Shown piece after piece: positions 34,569 to 43,131 of a stretch of 64,000 nucleotides of DNA (its first letter is position 1; each line of letters begins with the position of its first letter). The notes below the pieces were generated by a model. The model was not told where the DNA came from, ran no database searches, and worked only from the letters and a program-made list of their open reading frames with translations. The translations under genes were made by a program, and so were the position numbers. Source of the stretch: an uncultured Bacteroidales bacterium (GTDB lineage Bacteria > Bacteroidota > Bacteroidia > Bacteroidales > P3); NCBI GenBank assembly GCA_900318175.1, contig ONJQ01000008.1, forward strand, positions 1 to 64,000, written 5' to 3'.

Positions 34569-34585
34569 TGCATAAATCGTGCCAA
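34569..34585 (-). promoter_or_regulatory. Sigma-54-like promoter of groESL
   Basis: On the - strand TTGGCACG, four bases, ATGCA: GG and GC are separated by exactly 10 bases as in -24/-12 promoters, and TGGCACG is a full match. Predicted start near 34558, about 60 bases before groES. Confidence 0.5.
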
Positions 34586-34676
34586 TTCTAACATCCACCC
34601 GATAAACTGACAATATGTCACACAATATTTCACCCGCCGTTCCGTTAAAGCAAAACATTATAAATATACCAGCTAT

Positions 34677-35465
34677 ATGCTTTTATCCGAAATCATCCAA
34701 TACCTCGACAGCGAGTTCCACCCCGAATATCAAGAGGATTACGACAATTCTGGCTTTCTGCTTGGCAACCCTGACGACGACTGCACTGGTGCCCTGGTCG
34801 CTCTTGACCTCACCCCTGCTGTAATTGACGAAGCTCTCGCCGTTGGCGCCAACCTCATTGTCACCCATCATCCTTTCATCTTCAGTGGCATCAAGCGCAT
34901 CACCCCTGACAATGCCACTGGCCGATCAATCATCACATTGATAAAGAACAACATTGCCGTTTATGCCGCCCACACCAACCTCGACAATCTGAAAAACGGC
35001 ATCAACGGCATCCTCGCCTTCCAGCTTGGACTGACAGATTGTCACATCCTGCGTCCTCTTCAGGCCACTTCGTCACCCGACATCGGTGCCGGAATGATTG
35101 GCTCACTCCCCTACCCCTTGCCCACCTCCGCCTTTCTCGAACAGGTCAAAGCCACCCTTGGCCTTCCCTTGCTCCGCGTCAGCGACATCGCCACCCCTGT
35201 CGTAAGCCGTGTAGCCATCTGCGGTGGTGCTGGCAGCTTCCTTATCGGCGATGCCATCCGCCAGCAAGCCGACATCTACCTCACTGGCGACCTTAAATAC
35301 CACGATTTCCAACGTGCCGAAGGTTGCATCACCCTCGCCGACATCGGCCATTACGAAAGCGAACAATTCGCCAAACAACTTATTTATTCCGTTATATCAA
35401 AAAAATTTAGTAATTTTGCATGTTTCATTAGCCAGCAAGGCAAAAGCTTTGTCAGCTATATGTAG
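34677..35465 (+). CDS. Nif3-like dinuclear metal centre protein (DUF34)
   Basis: 262 aa, NIF3/YbgI family. Metal-ligand blocks are present: VTHHPFIFSG near 61-70, AHTNLDN near 101-107 and the C-terminal GHYESEQFAK block. Hexameric, two metal ions; proposed GTP cyclohydrolase-like or metallochaperone roles are not settled. Next to the zinc-ribbon gene 42 bases downstream, a pairing seen in many bacteria. The segment before the fourth ligand is short, as in two-domain YbgI proteins without the PII-like insert. A TAATTTTG box for the next gene lies inside its 3' end. Confidence 0.9.
   Translation: MLLSEIIQYLDSEFHPEYQEDYDNSGFLLGNPDDDCTGALVALDLTPAVIDEALAVGANLIVTHHPFIFSGIKRITPDNATGRSIITLIKNNIAVYAAHTNLDNLKNGINGILAFQLGLTDCHILRPLQATSSPDIGAGMIGSLPYPLPTSAFLEQVKATLGLPLLRVSDIATPVVSRVAICGGAGSFLIGDAIRQQADIYLTGDLKYHDFQRAEGCITLADIGHYESEQFAKQLIYSVISKKFSNFACFISQQGKSFVSYM
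35411..35418 (+). promoter_or_regulatory. Possible internal -7 box for the zinc-ribbon gene
   Basis: TAATTTTG within the 3' end of the Nif3-like gene, 90 bases before the ATG at 35508; no TTG at the proper distance. Confidence 0.3.
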
Positions 35466-35507
35466 TTGTAATATAGAATTTTAATTTATATTTATATTTA
35501 TCGCACA

Positions 35508-36332
35508 ATGACGAAAAAAGTCACAACACCCGAAGTCACGGAACAGCCCATCGCCGAGAACACCCAGCAAATGTCCGATGTCGACGTTGCCACCGAGCGC
35601 CGTCTCGTAGCCCTCTACACCCTTCAGCTGGTTGACTCCGAAATCGACAAAATCCAAATCATCCGTGGCGAACTGCCCCAGGCCATTCAGGACCTCGAAG
35701 ACGAAATCGCCGGCCTCCAGACACGCATCAGCAACTTCAAGGAGAACATCGCCGAGCAGAACAGCAATATCGCCAAACGCAATAGCGACATTGCCGACCA
35801 CCAGGCCATGATCAAGAAGTACGAGAAGCAGCAGGACAACGTGCGCAACAACCGCGAGTTCGAAGCCATCAACAAGGAAATCGAGTTCCAAAACCTCGAA
35901 ATCCAGCTCTGCGAACGTCGCAACCGCGATTCCAACAACAAAATCAAAGAACTCGAACAGCACATCTCCGCTGCCGAACTGCTGATAAAGAAATGCAATG
36001 CTGAGCTCGAATCCAAGAAGACTGAACTCGACAGCATCATCGAAGAGACCAAAAAGGACGAAGTGCGCTTCCGCAACAAATCCGCCGAGCAGGAGAAATT
36101 CATCGACGAACACTACCTTGTTGCTTACAAACGCATCCGCAAACAGGCCCGCAACGGTCTTGCCGTCGTCACCATCGACCGCGACGCTTGCGGTGGCTGC
36201 TTCAGCAAAATCCCTCCCCAGCGCCAGAGCGAAATCAAGATGCACAAAAAAGTCATCGTTTGCGAACACTGTGGCCGCATGCTTGTCGACGACGACATCG
36301 CCCAAAAAGCACAAGAACAGCTCAACAAATAA
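35508..36332 (+). CDS. Coiled-coil zinc-ribbon protein (C4-type)
   Basis: 274 aa. An N-terminal acidic stretch, then residues ~25-215 forming a long coiled-coil hairpin (QAIQDLEDEIAGLQTRI and repeated heptads), then a C4 zinc ribbon: CGGC near 227-230 and CEHC near 249-252. Matches the DUF164/CT398-like family, thought to bind nucleic acid or act as a scaffold; chlamydial CT398 interacts with sigma-54 and secretion parts. It follows the Nif3-like gene by 42 bases. Complete. Confidence 0.88.
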   Translation: MTKKVTTPEVTEQPIAENTQQMSDVDVATERRLVALYTLQLVDSEIDKIQIIRGELPQAIQDLEDEIAGLQTRISNFKENIAEQNSNIAKRNSDIADHQAMIKKYEKQQDNVRNNREFEAINKEIEFQNLEIQLCERRNRDSNNKIKELEQHISAAELLIKKCNAELESKKTELDSIIEETKKDEVRFRNKSAEQEKFIDEHYLVAYKRIRKQARNGLAVVTIDRDACGGCFSKIPPQRQSEIKMHKKVIVCEHCGRMLVDDDIAQKAQEQLNK

Positions 36333-36405
36333 CCCTGTTCCTTTGAACCGCGTTCAATCGCCTTCATCATACAAATTGTCTCATTAACGAAATAACACAA
36401 TCATC

Positions 36406-37905
36406 ATGACCCACTATATTAATCCCGACGAACGGCTCACCATTGCCAAGATTCGCGAAATAGTCGAAAACCACCATACCCTCGCCCTCAGCGACGAGGC
36501 CAAGCGCCGCATCCAGAAATGCCGCGACTACCTCAACCGCAAAATGGAAACTCAGAAGGAACCCATCTACGGTGTCACCACCGGCTTCGGCTCCCTCTGC
36601 AACATCTCCATCAGCAAAGAGCAGCTCAGCCAGCTGCAAAAGAACCTCGTCATGAGCCACGCTTGCGGCGTAGGCGACGAAGTCCCCGCCGAAGTTGTCC
36701 GCCTCATGCTCCTGCTCAAAGCCCAGAATTTCTGCTTTGGCTACAGCGGTGCCCAGCTCCAAACCGTCCAGCGTCTCATCGACTGCTACAACAACGACGT
36801 CCTTCCCGTTGTCTACCAGCAAGGCAGCCTCGGTGCCAGCGGCGACCTCTGCCCCTTGGCCAACCTCATGCTCCCTGCCATCCTCGGCCTTGGCGACGTC
36901 TATTGGAAAGGCCGTCGCTGCGACGTCAAGGAGGTCTACACCGCTCTCGGCTGGCAGCCCATCGAGTTGCAAAGCAAAGAGGGCCTCGCCCTCCTCAACG
37001 GCACCCAGTTCATGAGCAGCTACGCTGTATGGTGCGTCCTTAAAGCCCAGCGTCTCAGCCGTCAGGCCGACATGCTCCTCTCGCTCAGCCTCGACGCCTT
37101 CGACGGCCGCATCGAACCCTTCTACGAGAGCCTCCACATGGTTCGCCCCCACAAAGGCCAGCTCGAAACCGCTGCCGCCGTCCGCAAATACACCGAGGGC
37201 AGCCAGATCATCTCCCGCCACAAGGAGCACGTCCAGGATCCCTACAGCTTCCGTTGCGCCCCGCAGGTCCACGGCGCCGCCAAGGACACTATCGCCTACG
37301 TAGCCTCTGTTGTCGAGACCGAAATCAACTCCACCACCGACAACCCCATTGTCCTCCCCGACGAGGACATGGTCATCTCCGGCGGTCACTTCCACGGTGA
37401 ACCCTTGGCCATGGTGCTCGACTTCCTCGCCATTGCCGTTGCCGAACTGGGCAGCATCAGCGAGCGTCGCACCTACCAACTCATCGACGCCAAGCGCGGC
37501 CTCCCCTCATTCCTCGTGGCAAAACCCGGCCTCAACAGCGGCTTCATGATTCCGCAGTACGCTGCCGCCTCCATCGTCAGCCAGAGCAAGCAGCTCTGTA
37601 CCCCCTGCAGTGTCGACAGCATCCCCAGCAGCCAGAACCAGGAAGACCTCGTCAGCATGGGCGGCAACGCTGCCACCAAGTGCTACCGCGTCATGGAAAA
37701 CACCGAGCGTGTCATGGCCATCGAACTCTTCGATGCCGCTCAAGCCCTCGACTTCCGTCACCAGGAAGGACTTAAGAGCAGCCCCTTCATCGAGAACCTC
37801 ATTGCCGACTACCGCAAGACCGTCAACTTCGTCGACATCGACCAGATTATGTACAAGCACATCCACGCCAGCGTCCGTTTCCTCCAAGAGATGAAACTCG
37901 ACTAA
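36406..37905 (+). CDS. hutH: Histidine ammonia-lyase
   Basis: 499 aa. Converts histidine to urocanate and ammonia. The Ala-Ser-Gly triad that forms the MIO cofactor is at about 143-145 in GSLGASGDLCPLA; other conserved blocks are YGVTTGFG near 47 and QNQEDLVSMG. Length agrees with bacterial HAL. First enzyme of the pathway whose later step, FtcD, is at 16.6-18.3 kb on the other strand; no hutU or hutI is seen nearby. Ends at a strong terminator. Confidence 0.93.
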   Translation: MTHYINPDERLTIAKIREIVENHHTLALSDEAKRRIQKCRDYLNRKMETQKEPIYGVTTGFGSLCNISISKEQLSQLQKNLVMSHACGVGDEVPAEVVRLMLLLKAQNFCFGYSGAQLQTVQRLIDCYNNDVLPVVYQQGSLGASGDLCPLANLMLPAILGLGDVYWKGRRCDVKEVYTALGWQPIELQSKEGLALLNGTQFMSSYAVWCVLKAQRLSRQADMLLSLSLDAFDGRIEPFYESLHMVRPHKGQLETAAAVRKYTEGSQIISRHKEHVQDPYSFRCAPQVHGAAKDTIAYVASVVETEINSTTDNPIVLPDEDMVISGGHFHGEPLAMVLDFLAIAVAELGSISERRTYQLIDAKRGLPSFLVAKPGLNSGFMIPQYAAASIVSQSKQLCTPCSVDSIPSSQNQEDLVSMGGNAATKCYRVMENTERVMAIELFDAAQALDFRHQEGLKSSPFIENLIADYRKTVNFVDIDQIMYKHIHASVRFLQEMKLD

Positions 37906-37930
37906 AATTGCAAGTGCTGACACTCATATC

Positions 37931-37965
37931 GAGGCATCCCCAACCAAGGGGATGCCTCTTTTTTT
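37931..37965 (+). terminator. hutH terminator
   Basis: GAGGCATCCCC (37931-37941) pairs with GGGGATGCCTC (37948-37958), followed by a T run. Confidence 0.88.
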
Positions 37966-38106
37966 GTATTATAGTCATTTTGCAGGCGGTGACATGCCGA
38001 AAAGCGAGATATTTTGTATCTTCTGTTCGGACTCTCTTTTGTTCATTTCAACTTCCATTTTGGGCAGTTGGGATAGATATCCCCGTCCCACTCTTGATAA
38101 TGTATG

Positions 38107-38114
38107 TACTTTTG
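38107..38114 (+). promoter_or_regulatory. -7 box of the export operon
   Basis: TACTTTTG, 21 bases before the TolC-family ATG at 38136. Confidence 0.6.
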
Positions 38115-38135
38115 CATCATCAAAAAAAGTACGAC

Positions 38136-39611
38136 ATGATACGCAAAACATTGACATTATTAACCTTGTGTTTTATTCCGGTGCTTCTTTCGGCACAACA
38201 GTGCGTCACTTTGGAAGAGTGTCGCCAACGAGCCCTTGAGGCCAACAAAGGATTAAAACGAGCCGAAATCAAACGTACCGAAACCGCGGCCCTGGAAAAA
38301 GTGGCGCTTTGGCAAATGCTCCCAAAAGTGAGTGCCAACGGTACATATTCCTGGATGCAGAAAGAGGTCAACCTACTCAGCAAAGAGCAGCGTGACGAAA
38401 TCAACTCTATGGGAACCAGTGTCCAAAGCAATATCAACCAAGCCATCACCGACGAACTAACCAACCTCGGCTTGAACAGTGATGTTGTGGGTCCTGCAGT
38501 CGACAACATCTTGCACAACACCCGCATCGAGAATGCGCTAAATAATGCCGGACAACGAATCACTGATGCACTTGAACTTAACACCCACACCGTAGCTCTT
38601 GGCACGGTTACCGTCTCCCAGCCCCTCTTTATGGGTGGCAAACTGTTGGCACTTTATCGCACCGCAAGTTTGACCAACAGCCTCTCGGGCGTTGCATACG
38701 ACCAGCAGCGCGAGGCAACCCTTGTCGCTGTCGACGAAGCCTATTGGCAGGTGGTTTCAGTTCAGCATAAAAAAGAGGTGGCAGAAAAATATGCCGCCCT
38801 CCTGCAGACGCTTTACAATAACGTTGACGAGATGGTCAAGGCCGATGTCGCCACAGAGGGAGACCTCACCCGTGTCCGTGTGAAACTCAACGAGGCTCAG
38901 ATGAATCTCACCAAAGCCACCAACGGCCTGCTCCTTGCAAAAATGTTGCTGGCCCAACGCTGTGGCATGCCCCTCGACACCGTCTTCACGGTAGCCGACG
39001 AGGGTCTCTCCTCTTTTGCCGAAGGGTCGTCTGTCCCCGAAAACATCAACTTGGACAACATCTACAGCCGTCGCAGCGAGATGAAGATGCTTCACATTAG
39101 CGATAGTATTGCGCAGCAAAGTGTTCGAATTGCCCGCTCCACGTTGATGCCCAATATCGGACTGACTGCTGGCTATCTCTTCTCTAACCCCAACATCTTC
39201 GATGGTTTCAAAAACGAGTTCAACGGCTCCTTCATGGCCGGCTTGGCGGTCAACATCCCCATAGCCCACCCAGGCAGTTTCTATGCGCTCAAGGCCGCCA
39301 AGGCCAAACGCTGCGAAGTGGCATACCAGATTGAAGAAGCTCAGGATTTGATAGAACTGCAGGTAAACAAACTCAACTACGAACTGACCTTGGCTTATAA
39401 GAAACTGACCCAAGCGCAAAGTAACCTCGACAATGCCGAGGAGAACCTCAAACTTGCCAACGAGAGTTTTCAGGCTGGTGTGTGCAGCAGTAGCGACCTT
39501 ATGGCCGCCCAAACTGCTTGGCTGTCCGCTCAAAGCGAGGTCGTCGACGCTCAAATAGAGATAGCCATGAGCCGTGTCTATCTTCGTCAAGCCATGGGAA
39601 TTAACCAATAA
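38136..39611 (+). CDS. TolC-family outer-membrane efflux protein
   Basis: 491 aa from the ATG at 38136, chosen because a signal peptide follows (MIRKTLTLLTLCFIPVLLSAQ) and a -7 box is just upstream. Contains the two OEP halves: CVTLEECRQRALEANKGLK at the start of the first, and QTAWLSAQSEVVDAQIE with RVYLRQAMG at the end. Forms the outer-membrane tunnel of a tripartite exporter. First gene of a four-gene operon: 16 bases to the HlyD-like adaptor. Confidence 0.88.
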   Translation: MIRKTLTLLTLCFIPVLLSAQQCVTLEECRQRALEANKGLKRAEIKRTETAALEKVALWQMLPKVSANGTYSWMQKEVNLLSKEQRDEINSMGTSVQSNINQAITDELTNLGLNSDVVGPAVDNILHNTRIENALNNAGQRITDALELNTHTVALGTVTVSQPLFMGGKLLALYRTASLTNSLSGVAYDQQREATLVAVDEAYWQVVSVQHKKEVAEKYAALLQTLYNNVDEMVKADVATEGDLTRVRVKLNEAQMNLTKATNGLLLAKMLLAQRCGMPLDTVFTVADEGLSSFAEGSSVPENINLDNIYSRRSEMKMLHISDSIAQQSVRIARSTLMPNIGLTAGYLFSNPNIFDGFKNEFNGSFMAGLAVNIPIAHPGSFYALKAAKAKRCEVAYQIEEAQDLIELQVNKLNYELTLAYKKLTQAQSNLDNAEENLKLANESFQAGVCSSSDLMAAQTAWLSAQSEVVDAQIEIAMSRVYLRQAMGINQ

Positions 39612-39627
39612 CAAATCAATACTCTAT

Positions 39628-40620
39628 ATGAAAGAAACAAACAAATCCCTTCTCTCCGGCCTCGCAGTCATCCTCGGGCTGGTAGTAATTGTAGCACTGG
39701 CTGGATTGGTGGCCATCCATCCACAGAAAGAAATACTCATGGGCGAAGTCGATGCTTCCGAATACCGTGTCAGCAACAAGGTCCCCGGCCGTATTGACCA
39801 AATCTATGTCCAAGAGGGCGACAAGGTGAAAGCTGGCGACACTCTCGCCCACATCTACAGTCCCCAGATCGATGCCAAGATGATGCAAGCCACTGCAGTC
39901 CGCAGTGCCGCATCTGCACAAAGTCAGAAAGCCCAGCACGGTGCCCGCGAACAGCAAATCCAGATGGCCTACCAAGTGTGGCAGAAAGCCAAGGCTGCGG
40001 TCGATGTCTACGGCAAATCCTACGACAGGGTGAAAGGCCTTTATGAAAAAGGTGTCGTCTCTGCACAGAAATTCGACGAGGTCGATGCCAAATACAAAGT
40101 GGCACAAGCCGACTGCGCCGCCGCCGAGCAGCAGTATCTCATGGCTAAGGAAGGCGCTCAGCGCGAGGACATCGATGCTGCCGCCGCTCTTGTCAATCAG
40201 GCTGGCGGTGCCGTGGCCGAGGTTCAGAGCTACAAGAACGACAGCTACCTCATCGCTCCGTGCGATGGTGAAGTGGTCGAGGTCTATGCCAAAATGGGCG
40301 ACCTCATCGGCACCGGCTCCCCGGTAGTCTCCATCCTCGATATGAGCGACACGTGGATGACATTCGCCGTGCGCGAAGACCTTCTTAAGGACATCCACAG
40401 CGGCGCCACCATCGAAGTGAACATCCCCGCTCTCGGCGAGCAGACCTACACTTGCAATGTCCGTAAAGTCCAGGCGATGGCAAGCTACGCCACTTGGCGT
40501 GCCACCAAGACCAATGGCCAATACGATGTCAAGAGTTTCGATGTCAAAGCCGTCCCCCAAGAAAAAATCGAAGGCCTCCGTCCCGGCATGACAGCCATCA
40601 TCAGCGACACCAAGCATTAA
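39628..40620 (+). CDS. HlyD-family membrane fusion protein
   Basis: 330 aa from the ATG at 39628. One N-terminal membrane helix (LSGLAVILGLVVIVALAGLV), then biotinyl-lipoyl half (VPGRIDQIYVQEGDKVKAGD), a helical hairpin, the second lipoyl half (LIAPCDGEVVEVYAKMGDLI) and a beta-barrel. Couples the TolC-type tunnel to inner-membrane permeases. 16 bases after the outer-membrane gene and 27 bases before the first permease ATG. This composition (YbhG/YhiI type) goes with ABC-2 exporters. Confidence 0.9.
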   Translation: MKETNKSLLSGLAVILGLVVIVALAGLVAIHPQKEILMGEVDASEYRVSNKVPGRIDQIYVQEGDKVKAGDTLAHIYSPQIDAKMMQATAVRSAASAQSQKAQHGAREQQIQMAYQVWQKAKAAVDVYGKSYDRVKGLYEKGVVSAQKFDEVDAKYKVAQADCAAAEQQYLMAKEGAQREDIDAAAALVNQAGGAVAEVQSYKNDSYLIAPCDGEVVEVYAKMGDLIGTGSPVVSILDMSDTWMTFAVREDLLKDIHSGATIEVNIPALGEQTYTCNVRKVQAMASYATWRATKTNGQYDVKSFDVKAVPQEKIEGLRPGMTAIISDTKH

Positions 40621-40647
40621 TTCTTGTCTTTCAACACCCTTGGCACC

Positions 40648-41820
40648 ATGCAGAACAAAGCAAATAACCCCACATTAAGAGTGATGCTACGCGAACTGCG
40701 CCGCATCCAGCTCAACCCCCGCTACCTCATCATCCTCACCCTCGGTATCGTCTTTTCCTTCATCTTTTTTGCCACCATGATGCAGGAAGGGCTGCCTCAA
40801 CGGATGCCTATAGGTGTGGTGGATATGGACCACAGCTACCTCTCGCGCCGTCTCTGCCATGAACTCAATGCCACCCAGGGTGTTCATGTCGAAGCCGTAT
40901 ACGACAACCATGCCGAAGCCCGAAAAGCCATGCAGCGCGGCGAGATTTTCGCCTTCTACGAAATCCCTCCCGACACTTACAACGAACTTCTCCAGTTCCA
41001 CGCACCGCATTTCGGTCTCTACTCCAACAACGCCTACCTCCTTGCAGGAACCCTCAGCTACAAGCAACTGGCCACTATGGGCATGTTGGCTTCCGGTGCC
41101 GTCCAGCGTGAGATTCTACGCAAAAAAGGCTACGACGAGGAGCAAATCATGGGACTCATTATGCCTGTCGAACTCGACACCCATCCCATCGGCAACCCCT
41201 GGACCAACTACCGCATCTATCTCATGTCCACACTCATCCCGGCTATCATTGCCTTCATCTCTCAACTCCATACTGTCTATCTCATCGGCCGCGAACGGCA
41301 GGAAAGGACCCTGCGCAACTGGATGAGAAAAAGTGGCAACAATACCGTCAAAGCTCTCTTTGGCAAACTCTTCCCCTATACGGTCCACTACTCCTTCCTT
41401 GTGCTTTTGGCCAATCTCGTCATGTTTGGTTTCATGCACTTCCCCATGAACGGGAACTGGCTCCTCATGGTTCTCGTCAGCCTCCTGCTTATTCCTGCTG
41501 CCCAATGCGCTGGAGTGCTCATCTCCGGATGCATCCCCGACCCGCCGCTTGCCATGGGCATCTGTGCCGTCTATGCGGCTCTCAGCTTCTCCCTCAGCGG
41601 CTTCTCCTTCCCCGTCGAGGCCATGCCTCACTTCTTCGATAGTCTCAGTTGGCTCTATCCCATCCGTCACTATTATCTTGCCTACCGCGACATCGCCATT
41701 TTCGGCAACGGTCTCGACCAATGCTGGTCGTCCATTGTCAGCCTGCTCCTTTTCGGACTTGTTTTCCTCATCGGTGCCAAGATGATGGATCTCAACCTCA
41801 ATAAAAAACAACTGTCATGA
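40648..41820 (+). CDS. ABC-2 type export permease 1
   Basis: 390 aa from the ATG at 40648 (a TTG at 40624 is also possible). One N-terminal helix (YLIILTLGIVFSFIFFATMM), a ~150-residue extracytoplasmic domain starting PIGVVDMDHSYLSRRL, then five C-terminal helices: ABC-2/YhhJ architecture. The block FPVEAMPHFFDSLSWLYPIRHY is typical (key residues P-EAMP and PIRHY). No nucleotide-binding domain is fused. Its stop overlaps the next start by four bases (ATGA), so the two permeases are translationally coupled and probably form a heterodimer. Confidence 0.87.
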   Translation: MQNKANNPTLRVMLRELRRIQLNPRYLIILTLGIVFSFIFFATMMQEGLPQRMPIGVVDMDHSYLSRRLCHELNATQGVHVEAVYDNHAEARKAMQRGEIFAFYEIPPDTYNELLQFHAPHFGLYSNNAYLLAGTLSYKQLATMGMLASGAVQREILRKKGYDEEQIMGLIMPVELDTHPIGNPWTNYRIYLMSTLIPAIIAFISQLHTVYLIGRERQERTLRNWMRKSGNNTVKALFGKLFPYTVHYSFLVLLANLVMFGFMHFPMNGNWLLMVLVSLLLIPAAQCAGVLISGCIPDPPLAMGICAVYAALSFSLSGFSFPVEAMPHFFDSLSWLYPIRHYYLAYRDIAIFGNGLDQCWSSIVSLLLFGLVFLIGAKMMDLNLNKKQLS

Positions 41821-43064
41821 ATACTTCCGACCTTTCCGGCAACCGGCATCCGCTTCAACCGTCTCACGACCGCAAAAAACTCAGTGTCAAAACTGCGCTG
41901 CTTGACATATGGCAAGTGTTCAGTGCCGAGGTGCGGCGCATCTTTTCCGACCCTATGGTCATGCTGGTCTTCTTCATAGCCACCCTGCTCTATCCACTCA
42001 TCTTCTGCTCGGTATATTACAAAGAAACCGTCATCAACCTCCCCGTGGCCGTTGTCGACGACTCCGACTGTGAGGCAAGCCACCGCTTCATCCACAAACT
42101 CGAATCCACCCCCGAAATCGAAGTGGCTTATCATTGTTGCAACCTGGCTGAAGCCAGGCATCTGATGAACAACCACAGCATCCATGCCATCTTCTATTTT
42201 CCGCACGACTACGGCTCGCAACTGGCTTCGCTTCGTACCGCCCGCGTTGCTGTCATGTGCGACATGAGCTCTTTCCTCTACTACAAAAACGCCCTCCTCG
42301 GAGGCAACAACGTCCTCATCGACGAGATGCACACCATCGAACTGCAACGCTACGCCCTTACAGGCATCACCGGTCAGCAGGCCTCCGACCTTGTGCAGCC
42401 CGTAGCCTACGACGATGTCAAGCTCTACAACCCCGCTGGCGGTTTCTCCAGTTTCTTCCTCCCCGCACTGCTCATGCTCATCGTCCACCAAACCCTCTTC
42501 ATCGGCATCCTTATCCTGTGCGGCGATGCCAACGAGAACCACCGCGCTCTGCGTCTCATCCCGCCCCGTCTCCGCAACCACAGCATCCACCGCGTCACCA
42601 TTGGCCGTACCCTCTGCTTCGTCCTCCTCTATATCCCCATCACACTGATCGACCTCTGGCTCATCCCCCACTGGTTCAACATGCCCCAACTCGGCTCCCT
42701 GCGCCATATACTGGTCTTCCTCCTGCCCTTCATCCTCTCCGTCACCCTCTTCGGCATGAGTTTCGGCAACCTATTTGTCCGCCAGAAAATGTCTGGTGTT
42801 CTCTGCTGCGTCTTCTTCAGTGTCATCCTCTTCTTCCTCTCTGGCATGGTGTGGCCGCAGTCCAACATGCCCCGGTTCTGGTACCTCTTCAGCCACATCT
42901 TCCCCTCCACACCCGGCATCCAAGGCTTTGTGCGCCTCAGTACCATGGGTGCCACCCTTGCCGAAGTGCGTCACGAATACCTGACGCTTTGGGTTCAGGT
43001 GCTCGTCTATTTCTGCACCGCCTGTGCCTCTCTCCGTTTTATAAAAAAATACCGGAAGCCGTGA
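41817..43064 (+). CDS. ABC-2 type export permease 2
   Basis: 415 aa, same architecture as the preceding gene: cytoplasmic N-terminus, one helix near 48-66, an ectodomain opening with VAVVDDSDCEASHRF, and five helices from about 220 on, with SGMVWPQSNMPRFWYLFSHI near the end. Overlaps the first permease by four bases. The pair lacks an ATPase in this operon, so either an ATPase encoded elsewhere is used or the system works without ATP. The substrate is unknown. The LytS-type kinase gene starts 68 bases downstream. Confidence 0.87.
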   Translation: MNTSDLSGNRHPLQPSHDRKKLSVKTALLDIWQVFSAEVRRIFSDPMVMLVFFIATLLYPLIFCSVYYKETVINLPVAVVDDSDCEASHRFIHKLESTPEIEVAYHCCNLAEARHLMNNHSIHAIFYFPHDYGSQLASLRTARVAVMCDMSSFLYYKNALLGGNNVLIDEMHTIELQRYALTGITGQQASDLVQPVAYDDVKLYNPAGGFSSFFLPALLMLIVHQTLFIGILILCGDANENHRALRLIPPRLRNHSIHRVTIGRTLCFVLLYIPITLIDLWLIPHWFNMPQLGSLRHILVFLLPFILSVTLFGMSFGNLFVRQKMSGVLCCVFFSVILFFLSGMVWPQSNMPRFWYLFSHIFPSTPGIQGFVRLSTMGATLAEVRHEYLTLWVQVLVYFCTACASLRFIKKYRKP

Positions 43065-43083
43065 TTATGTAAAAATAAACTCG

Positions 43084-43091
43084 TATCTTTG
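43084..43091 (+). promoter_or_regulatory. -7 box of the LytS/LytTR pair
   Basis: TATCTTTG, 41 bases before the kinase ATG at 43132, inside the short gap after the permease gene. Confidence 0.6.
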
Positions 43092-43131
43092 CAGTTCGAA
43101 AAGCACACCCTTCATCCTTGCCCGCCGCATC

